Counted from the first letter of the stretch, positions 43,287 through 52,603 are shown. The stretch: DNA of 64,000 nt from Clostridiaceae bacterium BL-3 (GCA_902809985.1 CADDXC010000001.1:1116001-1180000); one strand, 5' to 3'. Program-made: numbers and translations. Notes: generated from the sequence alone by a model not told the origin.

Positions 43287-43637
43287 TTATGCTGCCATAA
43301 AAGCAATACTATTATTTGGATCCTTCCTGAATTTTCTGGGAGGCACTCCATAAAGTTTTTTGAATGCTCTTGTAAAAGATTCCTGTGAACTAAATTGATA
43401 TTTCAATGCTATATTCACAATCTTGCTATCTGTATTTACAAGCTCCCTGGCAGCTTTTTCAAGTCTCCTTCTTCTTATATATTCAGCTACAGATTTTCCT
43501 GTTGCAGCATGAAAGATTCTGTGAAAATGAAACTTCGACAGAAACACTTTCCCTGCAATATCTTCAAGTCCTATTTTTTTATCCAGATTATTATTTATAT
43601 ATTCAATGGATTTTCTGATGCAGGCATTATAATTCAT
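43287..43637 (-). CDS. AraC-type DNA-binding protein
   Basis: A 116-residue protein made only of the two helix-turn-helix motifs of AraC/XylS regulators (IGLEDIAGKVFLSKFHFHRIFHAATGKSVAEYI and VNIALKYQFSSQESFTRAFKKLYGVPPRKFRK, cited as segments). No sensor domain is attached, like SoxS/MarA-type members. It lies 22 bp upstream of clpP on the same strand, so it may be co-transcribed with it. Confidence 0.88.
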   Translation of the reverse strand: MNYNACIRKSIEYINNNLDKKIGLEDIAGKVFLSKFHFHRIFHAATGKSVAEYIRRRRLEKAARELVNTDSKIVNIALKYQFSSQESFTRAFKKLYGVPPRKFRKDPNNSIAFMAA

Positions 43638-43762
43638 CCAAAATCAACTCCCTCCTCTGGACTTTTCTATATTATATACCAGTCACCAACGTAATTCCTG
43701 TCTTTTTTTGCTCCTCTGCTATAAAAGCATTATCTTTGTTCCCTGTGCACAATAGAGATTTC

Positions 43763-44383
43763 TTAACTTTCCCTTTGTAATACTCTTTTCTTTACAAATA
43801 TCAGACACATAACCATACATATACCTCCTAAAACAAATACCGTTATTGACGAATACATATCAAAATAATAGAACACCTTTTCCCAGGAATTTCCCATAAA
43901 GGCACCAAGGGAAACCAACAGTATGTTCCACACGGTACTTCCAATTGCAGTATAAAGTAAAAACAGGAAAAAGTTGATTTTTGCCATTCCTGCAGGAATA
44001 GAAATAAGGCTTCGTATTATAGGTACACATCGTCCAAATAATATGGCCTTTTTGCCACGTTTTTCAAACCATTTTACCGTTTTAGTTATATCACCTTTTT
44101 TAAACCCCAAAACCCTAAATAATTTTCTGTTAAATAATCCTTCCAGTCTTTCAGGTGTTAATAAGCATCCAATAGCATATAAAACAATTGCCCCCAACAC
44201 AGAACCCATTGTTGCAAAGACCACAACGCCAGCCACATTCATATTCGTATACGTGGTCATAAAGCCACCGAAAGACAATATAATTTCTGATGGAATAGGC
44301 GGAAAAATATTTTCCAGAGCAATTAACAAACATACCCCTATATATCCAGCCTGATTCATAATTTCAATAATCATTTCTTGCAT
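43763..44383 (-). CDS. DedA-family (VTT domain) membrane protein
   Basis: A 206-residue membrane protein of the DedA family, whose members flip undecaprenyl phosphate or phospholipids. Hallmarks are the re-entrant loop ENIFPPIPSEIILSFGG and the R-rich FGRCVPIIRSLISIPAGMAK with G-x-x-x-W in GSTVWN. GGAAGG precedes the ATG. Its upstream region carries the same ATTACTAAATAGTRTTAAGTAT sequence that precedes the nearby PadR gene, so PadR probably controls it. Confidence 0.88.
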   Translation of the reverse strand: MQEMIIEIMNQAGYIGVCLLIALENIFPPIPSEIILSFGGFMTTYTNMNVAGVVVFATMGSVLGAIVLYAIGCLLTPERLEGLFNRKLFRVLGFKKGDITKTVKWFEKRGKKAILFGRCVPIIRSLISIPAGMAKINFFLFLLYTAIGSTVWNILLVSLGAFMGNSWEKVFYYFDMYSSITVFVLGGICMVMCLIFVKKRVLQRES

Positions 44384-44404
44384 GACAATACCTTCCTTCT
44401 TCTT

Positions 44405-44428
44405 AAATTACTAAATAGTGTTAAGTAT
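44405..44428. promoter_or_regulatory. PadR-type site upstream of dedA
   Basis: ATTACTAAATAGTGTTAAGT (44407-44426) matches the sequence upstream of padR at 45495-45514 with one mismatch. It lies about 24 bp before the dedA start, as it does before padR. Confidence 0.65.
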
Positions 44429-44490
44429 ATATTTTTCAAAAAAGGCGCAGTATCCAGCAGATTTATACTGTACCCTTTATGTTGATTTTT

Positions 44491-45120
44491 TCACCTTTTC
44501 ATCATCTTTAAAATTATTTTATTTGCAAAGTAATATATAAACATTAAAAAAGCAAATCCCATGGAATACATTAACGAAATCCATCCAACAGCAGAAAACC
44601 AAAAACTTGGCAACACTACATCAAGAATAAACATTATGGCACTTAGCATAAGAGCTGATATTGCATAACCAATTAGATAGATATGCGATGAAATCCAAAG
44701 ATAATTGCTTTCTTTTGACAAAGAATTAAATTCTTCAACCTGAAACTGACTAATTGCATACTGTACAGCTTCCTTTTTTGATTTTCCATTATGCATCAAG
44801 TCTTCTACAAAATCATTTAAATATGTTTTCAATTCATCTTTATCTGCTTTATTCATTGACAACGTATTTACATAGCTGTCAACAGAATCCCTTTGTCTGT
44901 ACAGAGAGTTTATGCTAATATGTGAAACATAATTAATAATACCCCATACAAAAGCAATGGCCATAGAAGAGCCGTACATAATCCACAATACAGTATTATT
45001 GGCTGCCGGATTCAAAGTATTGTAATAAAGAGAGCCTATCATTGCCAATACGGACATTGCTAATAACAACGGAAAATGAATATCCTGAAAATTAAAAATT
45101 TCTTTTAATAACTTATTCAT
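44491..45120 (-). CDS. Membrane protein with permease-prefix-like domain
   Basis: A 209-residue protein with helices near 15-30 and 45-65, a cytosolic helical segment (VDSYVNTLSMNKADKDELKTYL, YLNDFVEDLMHNGKSKKEAV) like the permease prefix/DUF1700 domain, and two or three helices at 140-205. Such proteins usually pair with PadR regulators, as here: the PadR gene ends 13 bp upstream. GGAGGA precedes the ATG. Function unknown; regulated membrane stress component is a guess from the pairing. Confidence 0.7.
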   Translation of the reverse strand: MNKLLKEIFNFQDIHFPLLLAMSVLAMIGSLYYNTLNPAANNTVLWIMYGSSMAIAFVWGIINYVSHISINSLYRQRDSVDSYVNTLSMNKADKDELKTYLNDFVEDLMHNGKSKKEAVQYAISQFQVEEFNSLSKESNYLWISSHIYLIGYAISALMLSAIMFILDVVLPSFWFSAVGWISLMYSMGFAFLMFIYYFANKIILKMMKR

Positions 45121-45133
45121 TTAATTTATCCTC

Positions 45134-45475
45134 CTAAACAAATTTGTTTACAACTTCCACTGTTTTTTTCCAATCATCTTTTAATTGTAAAAGCCTTTCT
45201 CTTCCTTTCTTATTTATCTTGAAGTATTTTCGTTTACCGCCATTAGATTTACTTCCAAAATAGGAATCGATAAACTCCTGCTTTTCAAGACGTTTCAAGG
45301 ACAGATACATAGTGGCCTCCAAAATTTCGAATGTACCACTTGTTGTTCCTTTGATTATTCTAGAAATATCATAGCCATAGTTGTCTCCTTTTTCTAAAAC
45401 ACTTAATATAAGTATATCAATAGTACCTTTCAGCATTTCTTTATTCAAAATATCACTTCCCTGCAGCTGTTTCAT
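45134..45475 (-). CDS. PadR-family regulator
   Basis: A 113-residue winged-helix protein: MLKGTIDILILSVLEKGDNYGYDISRII, then EATMYLSLKRLEKQEFI and the wing NGGKRKYFKINKKGRERL. PadR proteins repress their own operon and a paired membrane gene. The start is uncertain: ATG 45475 has a poor ribosome site, while TTG 45448 (giving LNKEMLKGT, like typical PadR starts) follows GGGAAG. A dyad operator lies just upstream. Confidence 0.88.
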   Translation of the reverse strand: MKQLQGSDILNKEMLKGTIDILILSVLEKGDNYGYDISRIIKGTTSGTFEILEATMYLSLKRLEKQEFIDSYFGSKSNGGKRKYFKINKKGRERLLQLKDDWKKTVEVVNKFV

Positions 45476-45494
45476 AGTAATTTTTTCTTTTGAA

Positions 45495-45527
45495 ATTACT
45501 AAATAGTATTAAGTATTTAATACTATT
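45495..45527. promoter_or_regulatory. Operator of the padR operon
   Basis: AATAGTATT (45502-45510) and AATACTATT (45519-45527) are a perfect 9-bp dyad with 8-bp spacing, inside the sequence shared with the dedA upstream region. Confidence 0.7.
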
Positions 45528-45624
45528 GTATCATTAATACTTAACATTGTAAAGTACTGATTTTAAGAAAGTCAGCATGGAATCTTTCAATACCTGTAAT
45601 AAAGTCCACGCCAAGATAATAATA

Positions 45625-45661
45625 AAAACATCCGAAGGAGTTACTCTCCTCCTGATGTTTT
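45625..45661 (-). terminator. Terminator of the RND efflux operon
   Basis: AAAACATC/GATGTTTT with an inner AGGAG/CTCCT stem, 45625-45661, a few bases past the transporter stop and followed by a U-rich tract on the minus strand. Confidence 0.8.
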
Positions 45662-45667
45662 AAAGGT

Positions 45668-48600
45668 TTAGCCTTTGGGCAAAAATCCATCTGATCTTCT
45701 AAACTTCTTCTTAAAATCATTCAAGAATGTATAAACAACTGGTACAAATAACAGTGTCAGCAACGTAGATGTAATTAACCCTCCAATAATTGCAAAAGCC
45801 ATGGGTGCACGGAGTTCCGATCCCGAGCCATTGGCCAGTGCTGTAGGGAGCATACCAAAGATCATTGCCAAGGTGGTCATGATGATTGGCCTCAGACGCG
45901 TACGCCCTGCTTCAATTAAAGCTTCCTTCAAATCCATTCCCCTGCTGTAATTTTGTTTTGTAAAATCAATAAGCAAAATTGCATTTTTAGTAACCAAACC
46001 CATCAACATTATAACACCTATCATGGACATCATGTCCAACTCTTTATTGCCAATAAGCAGTCCTAAAATAGCACCTATAATGGCAAGCGGCAGTGAAAGT
46101 AAAATGGCAAGCGGATCTATAAAACTTTCAAACTGAGCTGCAATTACAAGAAATACAAATAAGACTCCCATGGCAAGTGCCGTAACCAATCCTGTCATTC
46201 CCTCTGTCATCTGTTCCTGAGTTCCACCGGTAGACAATTCTATTCCGGCTGGAACAGGAGCTTCACTTCCTAATTTGCTGGTAAATGCCTTGTTAAACTC
46301 GCCCTCTGACACTCCCACATAATTTGCCGTCAATTGAATTTCCCTTTCTTTATCGTATCTGTTAATGGTAGACGAAGAAGTAGTAAAAACTTTTTTAGTT
46401 ACCTGATCAATTGGAATCATATCCTTGTCCTTATTTGCACTGGGCACATAAATTTCGTTTAAACTGTCAAGATTATTCCTATCGGCATCCTGAAGCTCTG
46501 CACGAACATCATATCTGTCCTTTTGCGTTTCATACTGGCCCACTACAGTTCCATTGAATAAAGTACTTAATGTGCTGGAAATTGTAGTTGGGCTTACTCC
46601 CAGATCAGCAGCCTTATCACGATCCACATCAAAGTTCACTTCTGGTTTCCCAGCCTTATAGCTAAGACTTACATCCACAGCTCCAGGAGTATTTTTCATT
46701 GCTTTTTCAGCCTTCAGGGCATATTTCTGAAGTTTTGCAAAATCATCGCCCTTGATGTGATATTGAACTAACTTACCTGGAATAAGGCCTTCGCCTGCAA
46801 CAACCGATAGATCGATTCCAGGAATATTTTTCAAATCCTTCCTCATTTCTGCTCCGATTTCATCAATGCCCTCTTTCCTCTTCTGTTTATCAGAAAGCTT
46901 TACAAGCAGAACAACTTTATCCGCTTTAACTGTAGAATATATGTATTTTACATTTCTATTCTTTTTAATAATACTTTCCATACTATTATTAATTTTTGAA
47001 GCATTATTCAATGTGGAACCTGAATCCAGATTTGCTTCTATATTAAGTTCTCCAGTGTCACCTGTCGCAATAAAACCTGTATTCAGCTTTGTAGCCAGCA
47101 GCAAACTCCCTATTAACAATATCAACGGTATTATTATAACTAAAATTCTATGGTTCAATGCTACCTTTAAACCCCTGGCATAAAAATCGGCCAGTTTGTC
47201 AAATGCTTTATTGAAATATTCCAGAAACTTTCCTAATACAGGTATTCTCTTTTCTTCACTTTTCAGATATTTGGAAGACAGTAGTGGTACTGCAGTAAAG
47301 GCTACAAATAATGACACCAGTACGCTGGCAGCAACAGTCAAGCCAAACTGTACCAAAAACTTTCCCACCAGGCCGTTGATCATAGCAATAGGAACAAATA
47401 CTGCTACCAATGCAAAAGTGGTGGCCATAACTGCAAGTCCTATTTCAGAAGTAGCATCTTTTGCCGCCTGAATTGCACTTTTGCCCATACGCAGATGACG
47501 TACAATATTTTCAATGACAACTATGGCATCATCTATAAGTAGTCCCACAGCAATTGACAAGGCCATTAAAGATACTATATTAAGCGAAAAATTCATAACC
47601 TTCATCACCGCAAAAGTGGAAATTATAGATACTGGAATGGCAATTCCAGCAATTGCAGTACTGACAAAATTTTTGAGAAACACAAAAACCACAACTACCG
47701 CCAGTATGCATCCTTCTATCAATGTTTTCTGGACATCTTGGACTGAATCACGTATGGATGCTGAGTTATCACGAACAAGTTCAATTTTAGCTCCTGACGG
47801 CAAATTTTTTTCAATATCAGTGAGTTTCTTCTTTACAGCATCAGCTACCTGCACAGTATTTGAATTGGATTGTTTGAGAATATCAATACCAATTGCCTCC
47901 CTGCCATTATAAAAAGACAAACTGTCTCTCTCCTTGCTACCGTCTTCGGCCTCTGCAATATCCTTGAGTCTAATTTGGCTGCCGTTGCGGGTGGTAACTA
48001 AGATATTAAGAAAATCATCCACATTCTTCACAGCTGAACTGGTTCTCAGACCTATTTCCGTATCTCCATCAGTTATCTTGCCGCTTGACACATCAATATT
48101 ATCACTGCTTAAACTATTGGTAAGTTCTGAAATTGTAATGTTAAAGGAATTCATCTTTTCTTTGTCAAGTTTTATATGAATCTCCCGTTCCTGCTCTCCA
48201 TAGGTATTAACGGCTCCAACACCATTTATAGTCTGCAGTTTTTTTGTAATATCATCATCTACCAGCTGAGACATTTCCTTACTGGACATAGAGCCGGTAA
48301 CAGCCAGAGAGACAATAGGTTGTGCATTTGCATCGTATTTTGAAACCACAGGCTCATTAATATCTTTTGGCAAATCACCACGAATATTGGATAACTTGTC
48401 TTTTACATCCTGCAATGCCTCAGCTGAAGATTTGTCCAATTCAAACGTAATAACAGTATTAGAGACTCCTTCCGTTATAGTTGAACTGATATGCTGCACA
48501 CCGGATATCTGTCCTACAGCATCTTCAACTTTCTTTGTTATTTTTGATTCAATTTGATCCGGAGAAGCTCCAGCTTGAGTTATTGTAGCAGATACAGTTG

Positions 48601-48727
48601 GAGTATCAACATTTGGAAACTGGTCAACAGGTAAATTTGCATAACTAACTACACCTAAAGTCAATAGAACAATAATTATTACTGTGGCAAATACGGGTCT
48701 TTTTAAACTGACATCTGTTAAAAACAT
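45668..48727 (-). CDS. RND-family efflux transporter (AcrB-like)
   Basis: A 1019-residue proton-driven exporter of the HAE1/AcrB type. An N-terminal helix (PVFATVIIIVLLTLGV), two large external loops, and twelve helices are apparent; the proton-relay Asp pair is in GLLIDDAIVVIENIVRH (helix 4). RND pumps normally span to a Gram-negative outer membrane; Gram-positive members lack a TolC partner, and none is encoded here. It follows its adaptor by 15 bp and is probably repressed by the TetR protein upstream. Substrates unknown; antibiotics, bile or solvent export are typical. Confidence 0.92.
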   Translation of the reverse strand: MFLTDVSLKRPVFATVIIIVLLTLGVVSYANLPVDQFPNVDTPTVSATITQAGASPDQIESKITKKVEDAVGQISGVQHISSTITEGVSNTVITFELDKSSAEALQDVKDKLSNIRGDLPKDINEPVVSKYDANAQPIVSLAVTGSMSSKEMSQLVDDDITKKLQTINGVGAVNTYGEQEREIHIKLDKEKMNSFNITISELTNSLSSDNIDVSSGKITDGDTEIGLRTSSAVKNVDDFLNILVTTRNGSQIRLKDIAEAEDGSKERDSLSFYNGREAIGIDILKQSNSNTVQVADAVKKKLTDIEKNLPSGAKIELVRDNSASIRDSVQDVQKTLIEGCILAVVVVFVFLKNFVSTAIAGIAIPVSIISTFAVMKVMNFSLNIVSLMALSIAVGLLIDDAIVVIENIVRHLRMGKSAIQAAKDATSEIGLAVMATTFALVAVFVPIAMINGLVGKFLVQFGLTVAASVLVSLFVAFTAVPLLSSKYLKSEEKRIPVLGKFLEYFNKAFDKLADFYARGLKVALNHRILVIIIPLILLIGSLLLATKLNTGFIATGDTGELNIEANLDSGSTLNNASKINNSMESIIKKNRNVKYIYSTVKADKVVLLVKLSDKQKRKEGIDEIGAEMRKDLKNIPGIDLSVVAGEGLIPGKLVQYHIKGDDFAKLQKYALKAEKAMKNTPGAVDVSLSYKAGKPEVNFDVDRDKAADLGVSPTTISSTLSTLFNGTVVGQYETQKDRYDVRAELQDADRNNLDSLNEIYVPSANKDKDMIPIDQVTKKVFTTSSSTINRYDKEREIQLTANYVGVSEGEFNKAFTSKLGSEAPVPAGIELSTGGTQEQMTEGMTGLVTALAMGVLFVFLVIAAQFESFIDPLAILLSLPLAIIGAILGLLIGNKELDMMSMIGVIMLMGLVTKNAILLIDFTKQNYSRGMDLKEALIEAGRTRLRPIIMTTLAMIFGMLPTALANGSGSELRAPMAFAIIGGLITSTLLTLLFVPVVYTFLNDFKKKFRRSDGFLPKG

Positions 48728-48742
48728 ATTTAATATGGCCTC

Positions 48743-50008
48743 CTATTCCGATACAATCTTTACAGCATCACCATCTTGTAAAGTGCTTACATTAGTACAA
48801 ATAACATAATTACCAGCCTGTATACCCGATTTTATTTCCACATTATCTTTATCAAATTCTCCTATGGTTATATTTTGTTTTTTTGCCACACCATTATCAT
48901 ATATAAATACATAATAGTTTCCTTCAGTTCCCCCTATTGCTTTCAATGGCACTGCAATAGCTTTTTTTGTTTCATTGGTAGCAATTTCCACATTTCCAAA
49001 GACACCAGGTTTGAGCTTGCCATCTTTATTGTCAATTTGAACTTTACATTTAAATGCCCTGGAAGCAGGATCTGCAGCTCCATCAATACTTTTAACGGCT
49101 CCATCATATTCCTTTAAACTATCGCCATCAAGTTTAAACTTAACTTTGACTCCAGGTTTTACATAACTCAAATCACTTTCTCTTATGTCTATGACAGCAT
49201 ATATGGGAGATATTGTCTGCACTTTTCCCAAAATCGTTCCTGGACTTATGTATTGGCCTACATTGATATTTTTCCCGGTTATAACTCCACTAGTTGGAGC
49301 TGTAATAACTGTATCCTTCAATGATTCTTTTGTATTATCCAAATTTGTCTGAGCTGTATGTATATTAGCAGCCTGAGCCTGGGCAGAACTGTTTGAAGCT
49401 TGCGCACTGGCTTTTGCTGATTCCAGAGCACTCTGTGCTGTTTTTAGCTGGGCCTGGGCATTTTCAAGATCAACTTTTGCAACTGCTCCCTGGTCATAAA
49501 GAGCCTTTGTCCTATTATAGTTGTTTTGGGCAGTTTCCAAATCGATCTGAGGCTTGTTGACTCCAAGCTGTGCAGAGCTGGCTGTGCTCTGTGCTGATTT
49601 AAATTGAGCCTCTGCTGCTGCAAGCTGTGCTTCACTTGATTTTATATTATTTCTAATATCAGTGTCATCCAGTTTTACCAAGATTTGTCCTTGAGATACG
49701 GTTTGTCCATCTTGAAATAAAACCTGAGTTACCTTGCCAGTCAATTTACTGCTTATATCCCCTTCCTGAGATGTTTCCAATGAAGCATTAAAAGACTTAT
49801 TTGATGCCACCGTATCCACGTCTGCTTTGATTGCCTCTACAGAAACTTTATCTGTATTACTCGAAATTTTTGAAACTTTTTTTTCAGCTAAAGAAATGCT
49901 CCCCATAGCTATCACAACACCAACAATAACTAATGCAATCACACAAATTTGCTTCTTTTTTTTAATACTTTCAATTATCATAGGAATTAACTTTTCTTTT
50001 ATAATCAT
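48743..50008 (-). CDS. RND efflux adaptor (HlyD/AcrA-like)
   Basis: A 421-residue membrane fusion protein. A helix (ICVIALVIVGVVIAMGS) anchors it near residue 25. The lipoyl-like half motif (GKVTQVLFQDGQTVSQGQ) is followed by a long Ala/Gln-rich coiled coil (about 125-220), the second lipoyl half (DTVITAPTSGVITGKNINVGQ) and beta-barrel domains. ATG 50008 is chosen because GGGAGGG lies 4 bp before it, inside the longer frame. First gene of the efflux operon. Confidence 0.9.
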   Translation of the reverse strand: MIIKEKLIPMIIESIKKKKQICVIALVIVGVVIAMGSISLAEKKVSKISSNTDKVSVEAIKADVDTVASNKSFNASLETSQEGDISSKLTGKVTQVLFQDGQTVSQGQILVKLDDTDIRNNIKSSEAQLAAAEAQFKSAQSTASSAQLGVNKPQIDLETAQNNYNRTKALYDQGAVAKVDLENAQAQLKTAQSALESAKASAQASNSSAQAQAANIHTAQTNLDNTKESLKDTVITAPTSGVITGKNINVGQYISPGTILGKVQTISPIYAVIDIRESDLSYVKPGVKVKFKLDGDSLKEYDGAVKSIDGAADPASRAFKCKVQIDNKDGKLKPGVFGNVEIATNETKKAIAVPLKAIGGTEGNYYVFIYDNGVAKKQNITIGEFDKDNVEIKSGIQAGNYVICTNVSTLQDGDAVKIVSE

Positions 50009-50040
50009 TTTGCCCTCCCGCATAAATAATTTGACAGTCC

Positions 50041-50072
50041 ATTTAATTCATTGAACATACAGTGAATTAAAT
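50041..50072. promoter_or_regulatory. TetR operator of the RND operon
   Basis: ATTGAACATACAGTGAAT (50050-50067) matches the sequence before tetR (ATTCACTAAATGTTCAAT at 50803-50820, opposite strand) except at the two central bases, and sits inside a perfect outer dyad ATTTAATTCA/TGAATTAAAT (50041-50050, 50063-50072). Confidence 0.8.
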
Positions 50073-50103
50073 TACTTTAATAAAAACCAAATTAATTATT
50101 AAG

Positions 50104-50787
50104 CTAGTTTTTCCATGAATTTATTGTAAAATCCACTAATCTTTTTATGTAACTATCATCATTATCATCCTGCAACATATTGGCTTCCAATAATTTTTTT
50201 ATATAATCATCACTACTATCCTGTGACATATTGGCTGCCAAATGATTCATAAAAACAGTACTGAAGACTACAGCCCAAAACTGATGTGTAGCCATATCAA
50301 AATCCAATTCTTTAATTTCACCATTTTTAGCTCTTCTCTTTAATAAATCAATTACAGCATTCCAGATCTTAACAAATGTATGTAAAATCAAGCTATTTAT
50401 TTCTTTCCCAAATAAATCCTTCTCATGAAACATAATAACAATTAAATCACTGTCTAATTTAAGAGTTTTTCTAAAGTTTTTACAAAAATAGAGCATAACT
50501 TCATTCAATGTCATCTCGTCAATTATTCCATTTAAAGTTTCATCTACACATTTAGTCAGGACTTCACAGCCTTCTTCAAATATGGTATGCAAAATTTCTA
50601 TTTTACCATGTGGAAAATAATGATAAATCAATCCATCTGCCATTCCTATGTTCTGAGTAATGGAACGAACAGGAGTATTGTAATATCCATTTTTTGCAAA
50701 TAACTTTTTAGCCGAATCCAGCAGTTGTTTTTTTCTCTCAATAGCCTGCAAATCCCTGCTAGTCAATCGTTTTCCAGTATTACGCAT
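50104..50787 (-). CDS. TetR-family repressor of the RND operon
   Basis: A 227-residue regulator with the TetR helix-turn-helix (LDSAKKLFAKNGYYNTPVRSI, GMADGLIYHYFPHGKIEIL) and a ligand-binding C-terminal bundle. The C-terminus has two tandem copies of a 17-residue unit (ANMSQDSSDDYIKKLLE, ANMLQDDNDDSYIKRLV). I place the start at ATG 50787, 5 bp after GGAGG, because the frame's upstream start at 50808 lies in the operator. The same operator precedes the efflux operon, so it should repress both. Confidence 0.88.
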   Translation of the reverse strand: MRNTGKRLTSRDLQAIERKKQLLDSAKKLFAKNGYYNTPVRSITQNIGMADGLIYHYFPHGKIEILHTIFEEGCEVLTKCVDETLNGIIDEMTLNEVMLYFCKNFRKTLKLDSDLIVIMFHEKDLFGKEINSLILHTFVKIWNAVIDLLKRRAKNGEIKELDFDMATHQFWAVVFSTVFMNHLAANMSQDSSDDYIKKLLEANMLQDDNDDSYIKRLVDFTINSWKN

Positions 50788-50802
50788 ATAATCCTCCATT
50801 TC

Positions 50803-50820
50803 ATTCACTAAATGTTCAAT
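50803..50820. promoter_or_regulatory. TetR autoregulatory operator
   Basis: ATTCACTAAATGTTCAAT is the reverse complement of the efflux-operon site apart from the two central bases. It lies just before the tetR ribosome site. Confidence 0.8.
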
Positions 50821-50929
50821 AAAATAATTCTAATATTAAATTTTACTAAAGTCAACATATTCTTCATATTATTATAACCTATACATTTATACCTCTTATA
50901 GTGTTTGAAAAAATTCTATACCTTTAGTT

Positions 50930-51511
50930 TCAATCAAGTATTAGCTTTAGTGTAGATAATGCATTCAAACAGTCTTCTTTCTCATCTGTCAACATTACCT
51001 GGATTGATGTTCCTAGAAGTGTTCCCAATATCAGCCTGGATGATGAAAGTGAAGAATATGTTTTTAATTTTTCATGATCTGTAGAGTTATTTACTATATA
51101 CTTTTCAATTAATTTAGTTAACCCGTCAAAAAGCTCTTTAAGGAGCTTTTTTAGGGATTCTGACCAAAGTGCCATACTGGCTAAATCAAAAAGAATTTTA
51201 AACAGTTCAGGCTTGTTGATCAGCATTTCTTTGAAATATTTTATCAGATATACTGAACTTTCACTTCCTGTAGTGCCTTTTTTTAAATTATCTTCAATTT
51301 CATTAAAATATTTTTTAGATAACATTTCCACCACTTTTTTGAATAATCCTTCTTTATTCTTATAATAATAATTCAACTGACTTAGAGCAACACCAGCTTC
51401 ATTTGCAATATCTCTTGAGGAAACATTGGCATATCCTTTTGTGGATATACATTTAAAAGCTGCATTCAATATTCTTTCAGCCTGGTCAGTATTTTTAACT
51501 TTTTCACCCAT
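50930..51511 (-). CDS. TetR-family regulator
   Basis: A 193-residue TetR/AcrR-type protein: ERILNAAFKCISTKGYANVSSRDIANEAGVALSQLNYYYKN (in segments) is the DNA-binding domain, followed by a helical ligand domain with CefF/C-terminal features. It is separate from the RND repressor, and a TAGCTT..AAGCTA dyad sits upstream at 51530-51549, a possible self-operator. Ligand and targets are unknown; the yidC-type operon upstream is a candidate target. Confidence 0.85.
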   Translation of the reverse strand: MGEKVKNTDQAERILNAAFKCISTKGYANVSSRDIANEAGVALSQLNYYYKNKEGLFKKVVEMLSKKYFNEIEDNLKKGTTGSESSVYLIKYFKEMLINKPELFKILFDLASMALWSESLKKLLKELFDGLTKLIEKYIVNNSTDHEKLKTYSSLSSSRLILGTLLGTSIQVMLTDEKEDCLNALSTLKLILD

Positions 51512-51529
51512 TTGATCTCAACTCCTACA

Positions 51530-51549
51530 TAGCTTACATATACAAGCTA
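51530..51549. promoter_or_regulatory. Dyad upstream of the second TetR gene
   Basis: TAGCTT (51530-51535) and AAGCTA (51544-51549) around ACATATAC, 18 bp before the start codon. Candidate autoregulatory operator. Confidence 0.45.
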
Positions 51550-51606
51550 CCCGATTGGCAAATTAAATAATTTTACAAATATATATTACCATACTGGAAT
51601 ACATTT

Positions 51607-51825
51607 TTAAATTGGAGTTAGATATTCTTTTATTGAAGGTATTTCATCATAGTATCTTTTAACACTTCTAATTTTGTCTTTTGTAAATTCATCCTTTCCA
51701 ATTTTTTCTGTGAGTTCAAATAATCTATCCACATTCTTTTCAGGGTTTTGATCAATTATTTTAAATCCGGCCTTTATGGTCATTTCTTTTATACTCTTGT
51801 TAAAATTGTCTAAATTGAATTTCAT
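51607..51825 (-). pseudogene. N-terminal remnant, possibly of a radical SAM protein
   Basis: A 72-residue helical fragment (NFNKSIKEMTIKAGFKIIDQ, EKNVDRLFELTEKIG, IKEYLTPI). The pattern resembles the N-terminal helices of a clostridial radical SAM protein family that reach the CxxxCxxC only after about 100 residues; here the frame stops before it and no such motif follows. A ribosome site AAGGAGG precedes the ATG. It could also be a genuine small protein. Confidence 0.4.
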
Positions 51826-51864
51826 ATAAAAATCCTCCTTGAGTTTAATAGCAAAGCCATTTTA

Positions 51865-52603
51865 CTAATTTATATTCTTTTTTGAATTTACTGGCTTTGT
51901 TGTTGCATTTGCTTCTTTTTTTATAATGAATTTGTTCATGAACATCTGCTGAAATATCTGATATATATTGCTTATTATCCAGTAAAGTCCCATTCCTGCA
52001 GGTACCTGAAATGAAATAAATCCAGTCATGATTGGTGACAGTAAAAGCATGTTCTTCTGAAGGGAATCCTGCATTTTATTTTCAGATGCAGGCATATCCT
52101 GTGAAGAATATTTAGCAGATATATAGGTAGTTATTACAGCTAAAATAGGTATTATCATTAAAGTCATGCCATGGGTATTCATGCTGTGAAAATTAGTTGT
52201 GAGGTATAGTATTAAATAATTTGTCAATTATGGAAGAGTTCATTCCAAACATATACCTCAGGGGCTGGGATATAACATAATAGAGAGAAAATAAAATGGG
52301 TATTTACAGCAGCAGAGGAAGACATCCTCCTGCAGGGTTTATGTTATTTTCCCTATACAGCTCCATCATATGCTGATTTAACTTTTCGTTATCATTTTTG
52401 TACTTTTCCTGGAGCTTTTTCATTTTCGGCTGAATTTCACCCATTTTTGAAGTTGATCTGTACTGCTTTATATACAGCGGAAGCAGCAATGTTCTTATAA
52501 TAACTGTCAGCAGAATAATGGCAATTCCATAATTTTTAAATGACAATACTTCATATATGAACCTCAAAAAGTGCCCTATGGGGTATGCAATAAAATCAAA
52601 CAT
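51865..52603 (-). pseudogene. yidC: YidC/Oxa1-type insertase broken by a stop and a frameshift
   Basis: Membrane insertase gene with two lesions. The first part (52603-52304) begins MFDFIAYPIGHFLRFIYEVL and runs to GGCLPLLL, where a TAA replaces the usual Gln codon; the same frame then continues IPILFSLYYVISQPLRYMFG. A second break near 52200 shifts into the frame that gives HGMTLMIIPILAVITTYISA and PAGMGLYWIISNIYQIFQQ. The Arg expected in the groove after the first helix is present (VIIRTLLLPLYIKQYRS). Another yidC should exist next to rnpA/rpmH, so this is a spare copy. Confidence 0.85.
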
